From positions 2,803,570 through 2,867,569 of the forward strand of contig NC_066587.1 of assembly GCF_905475345.1 (NCBI RefSeq): DNA of 64,000 nucleotides, written 5' to 3'. The notes under the pieces are model-generated. The model did not search any database, was not told the DNA's origin, and saw nothing but the letters and a program-made list of their open reading frames with translations. Each line of letters begins with the position of its first letter. The stretch's first letter is position 1. Shown piece by piece: positions 63,847 through 64,000 of the stretch. Origin of the DNA: Vespula vulgaris. Lineage: Eukaryota; Arthropoda; Insecta; Hymenoptera; Vespidae. The position numbers and the translations under genes are program-made.

Positions 63847-64000
63847 GTAAAACCATGTACGTTGTAAAGTGAACCGTTGCTTTTGTTGTTCTTTACTTTA
63901 ATAAACACGAAAAGTTGAAGCAAAAGAAGCTCAGGATTTTAGGATAAACTCGAACTTGGTTTCTTTGGTTTCTTATACACACGTAAATTATTTTATACAC

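Overview
The window looks like nuclear DNA from an insect, most likely a hymenopteran (bee, wasp or ant). It is AT-rich, full of (TA)n, (GA)n/(CT)n and tetranucleotide arrays, CpG is not depleted, introns are short with GT-AG ends, and every recognisable protein is an insect or animal ortholog. There are no operons, CRISPR arrays, rRNA or tRNA genes, or intact transposons that I can see. The organism call is inference; the gene calls come from reading translated exons and joining them at splice sites with matching phase. || Layout: positions 2064-4252 (minus) hold the coding exons of C-terminal Src kinase (Csk), with a likely 5' exon near 11.06-11.16 kb. Positions 11643-13281 (minus) hold bursicon alpha (burs), and 14624-15200 (minus) hold its heterodimer partner, bursicon beta (pburs). 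The two neurohormone subunits are tandem neighbours, 1.3 kb apart, and each has the TATA octamer TATAAAAG. Positions 15654-16472 (minus) encode a GPATCH11-like G-patch protein. Head-to-head with it, 18809-21202 (plus) is an intronless SLMAP gene (FHA, coiled coils, tail anchor; a STRIPAK/Hippo component). Positions 24305-25841 (plus) encode a ZC3H10-like triple CCCH zinc-finger protein, converging on a dephospho-CoA kinase domain protein (DCAKD; 27761-29026, minus). || From about 29.94 kb on the plus strand begins rugose/neurobeachin. It has a precisely spaced Inr-DPE core promoter, a 5' leader with a short upstream ORF, and a first coding exon at 30194-30352 that ends at a GTGAGT donor. The remaining 33.6 kb is best explained as its giant first intron. 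It is loaded with microsatellites, has several complex-sequence islands that look like enhancers, and has a few splice-flanked open segments (43316-43447, 44734-44842, 48082-48166, 63801-63846) that I cannot assign to any gene. || Points most worth attention: (1) the burs/pburs tandem with matching TATA elements; (2) an apparent one-base frame mismatch at the last burs splice junction; (3) the phase-compatible orphan exons inside the rugose intron; (4) Csk coding exons without an SH3 domain but with a long disordered N-terminus; (5) the Inr-DPE promoter of rugose; (6) a degenerate tandem repeat at 44.8-45.4 kb and an imperfect hairpin at 40.53-40.60 kb. I found no clearly new multi-gene system.
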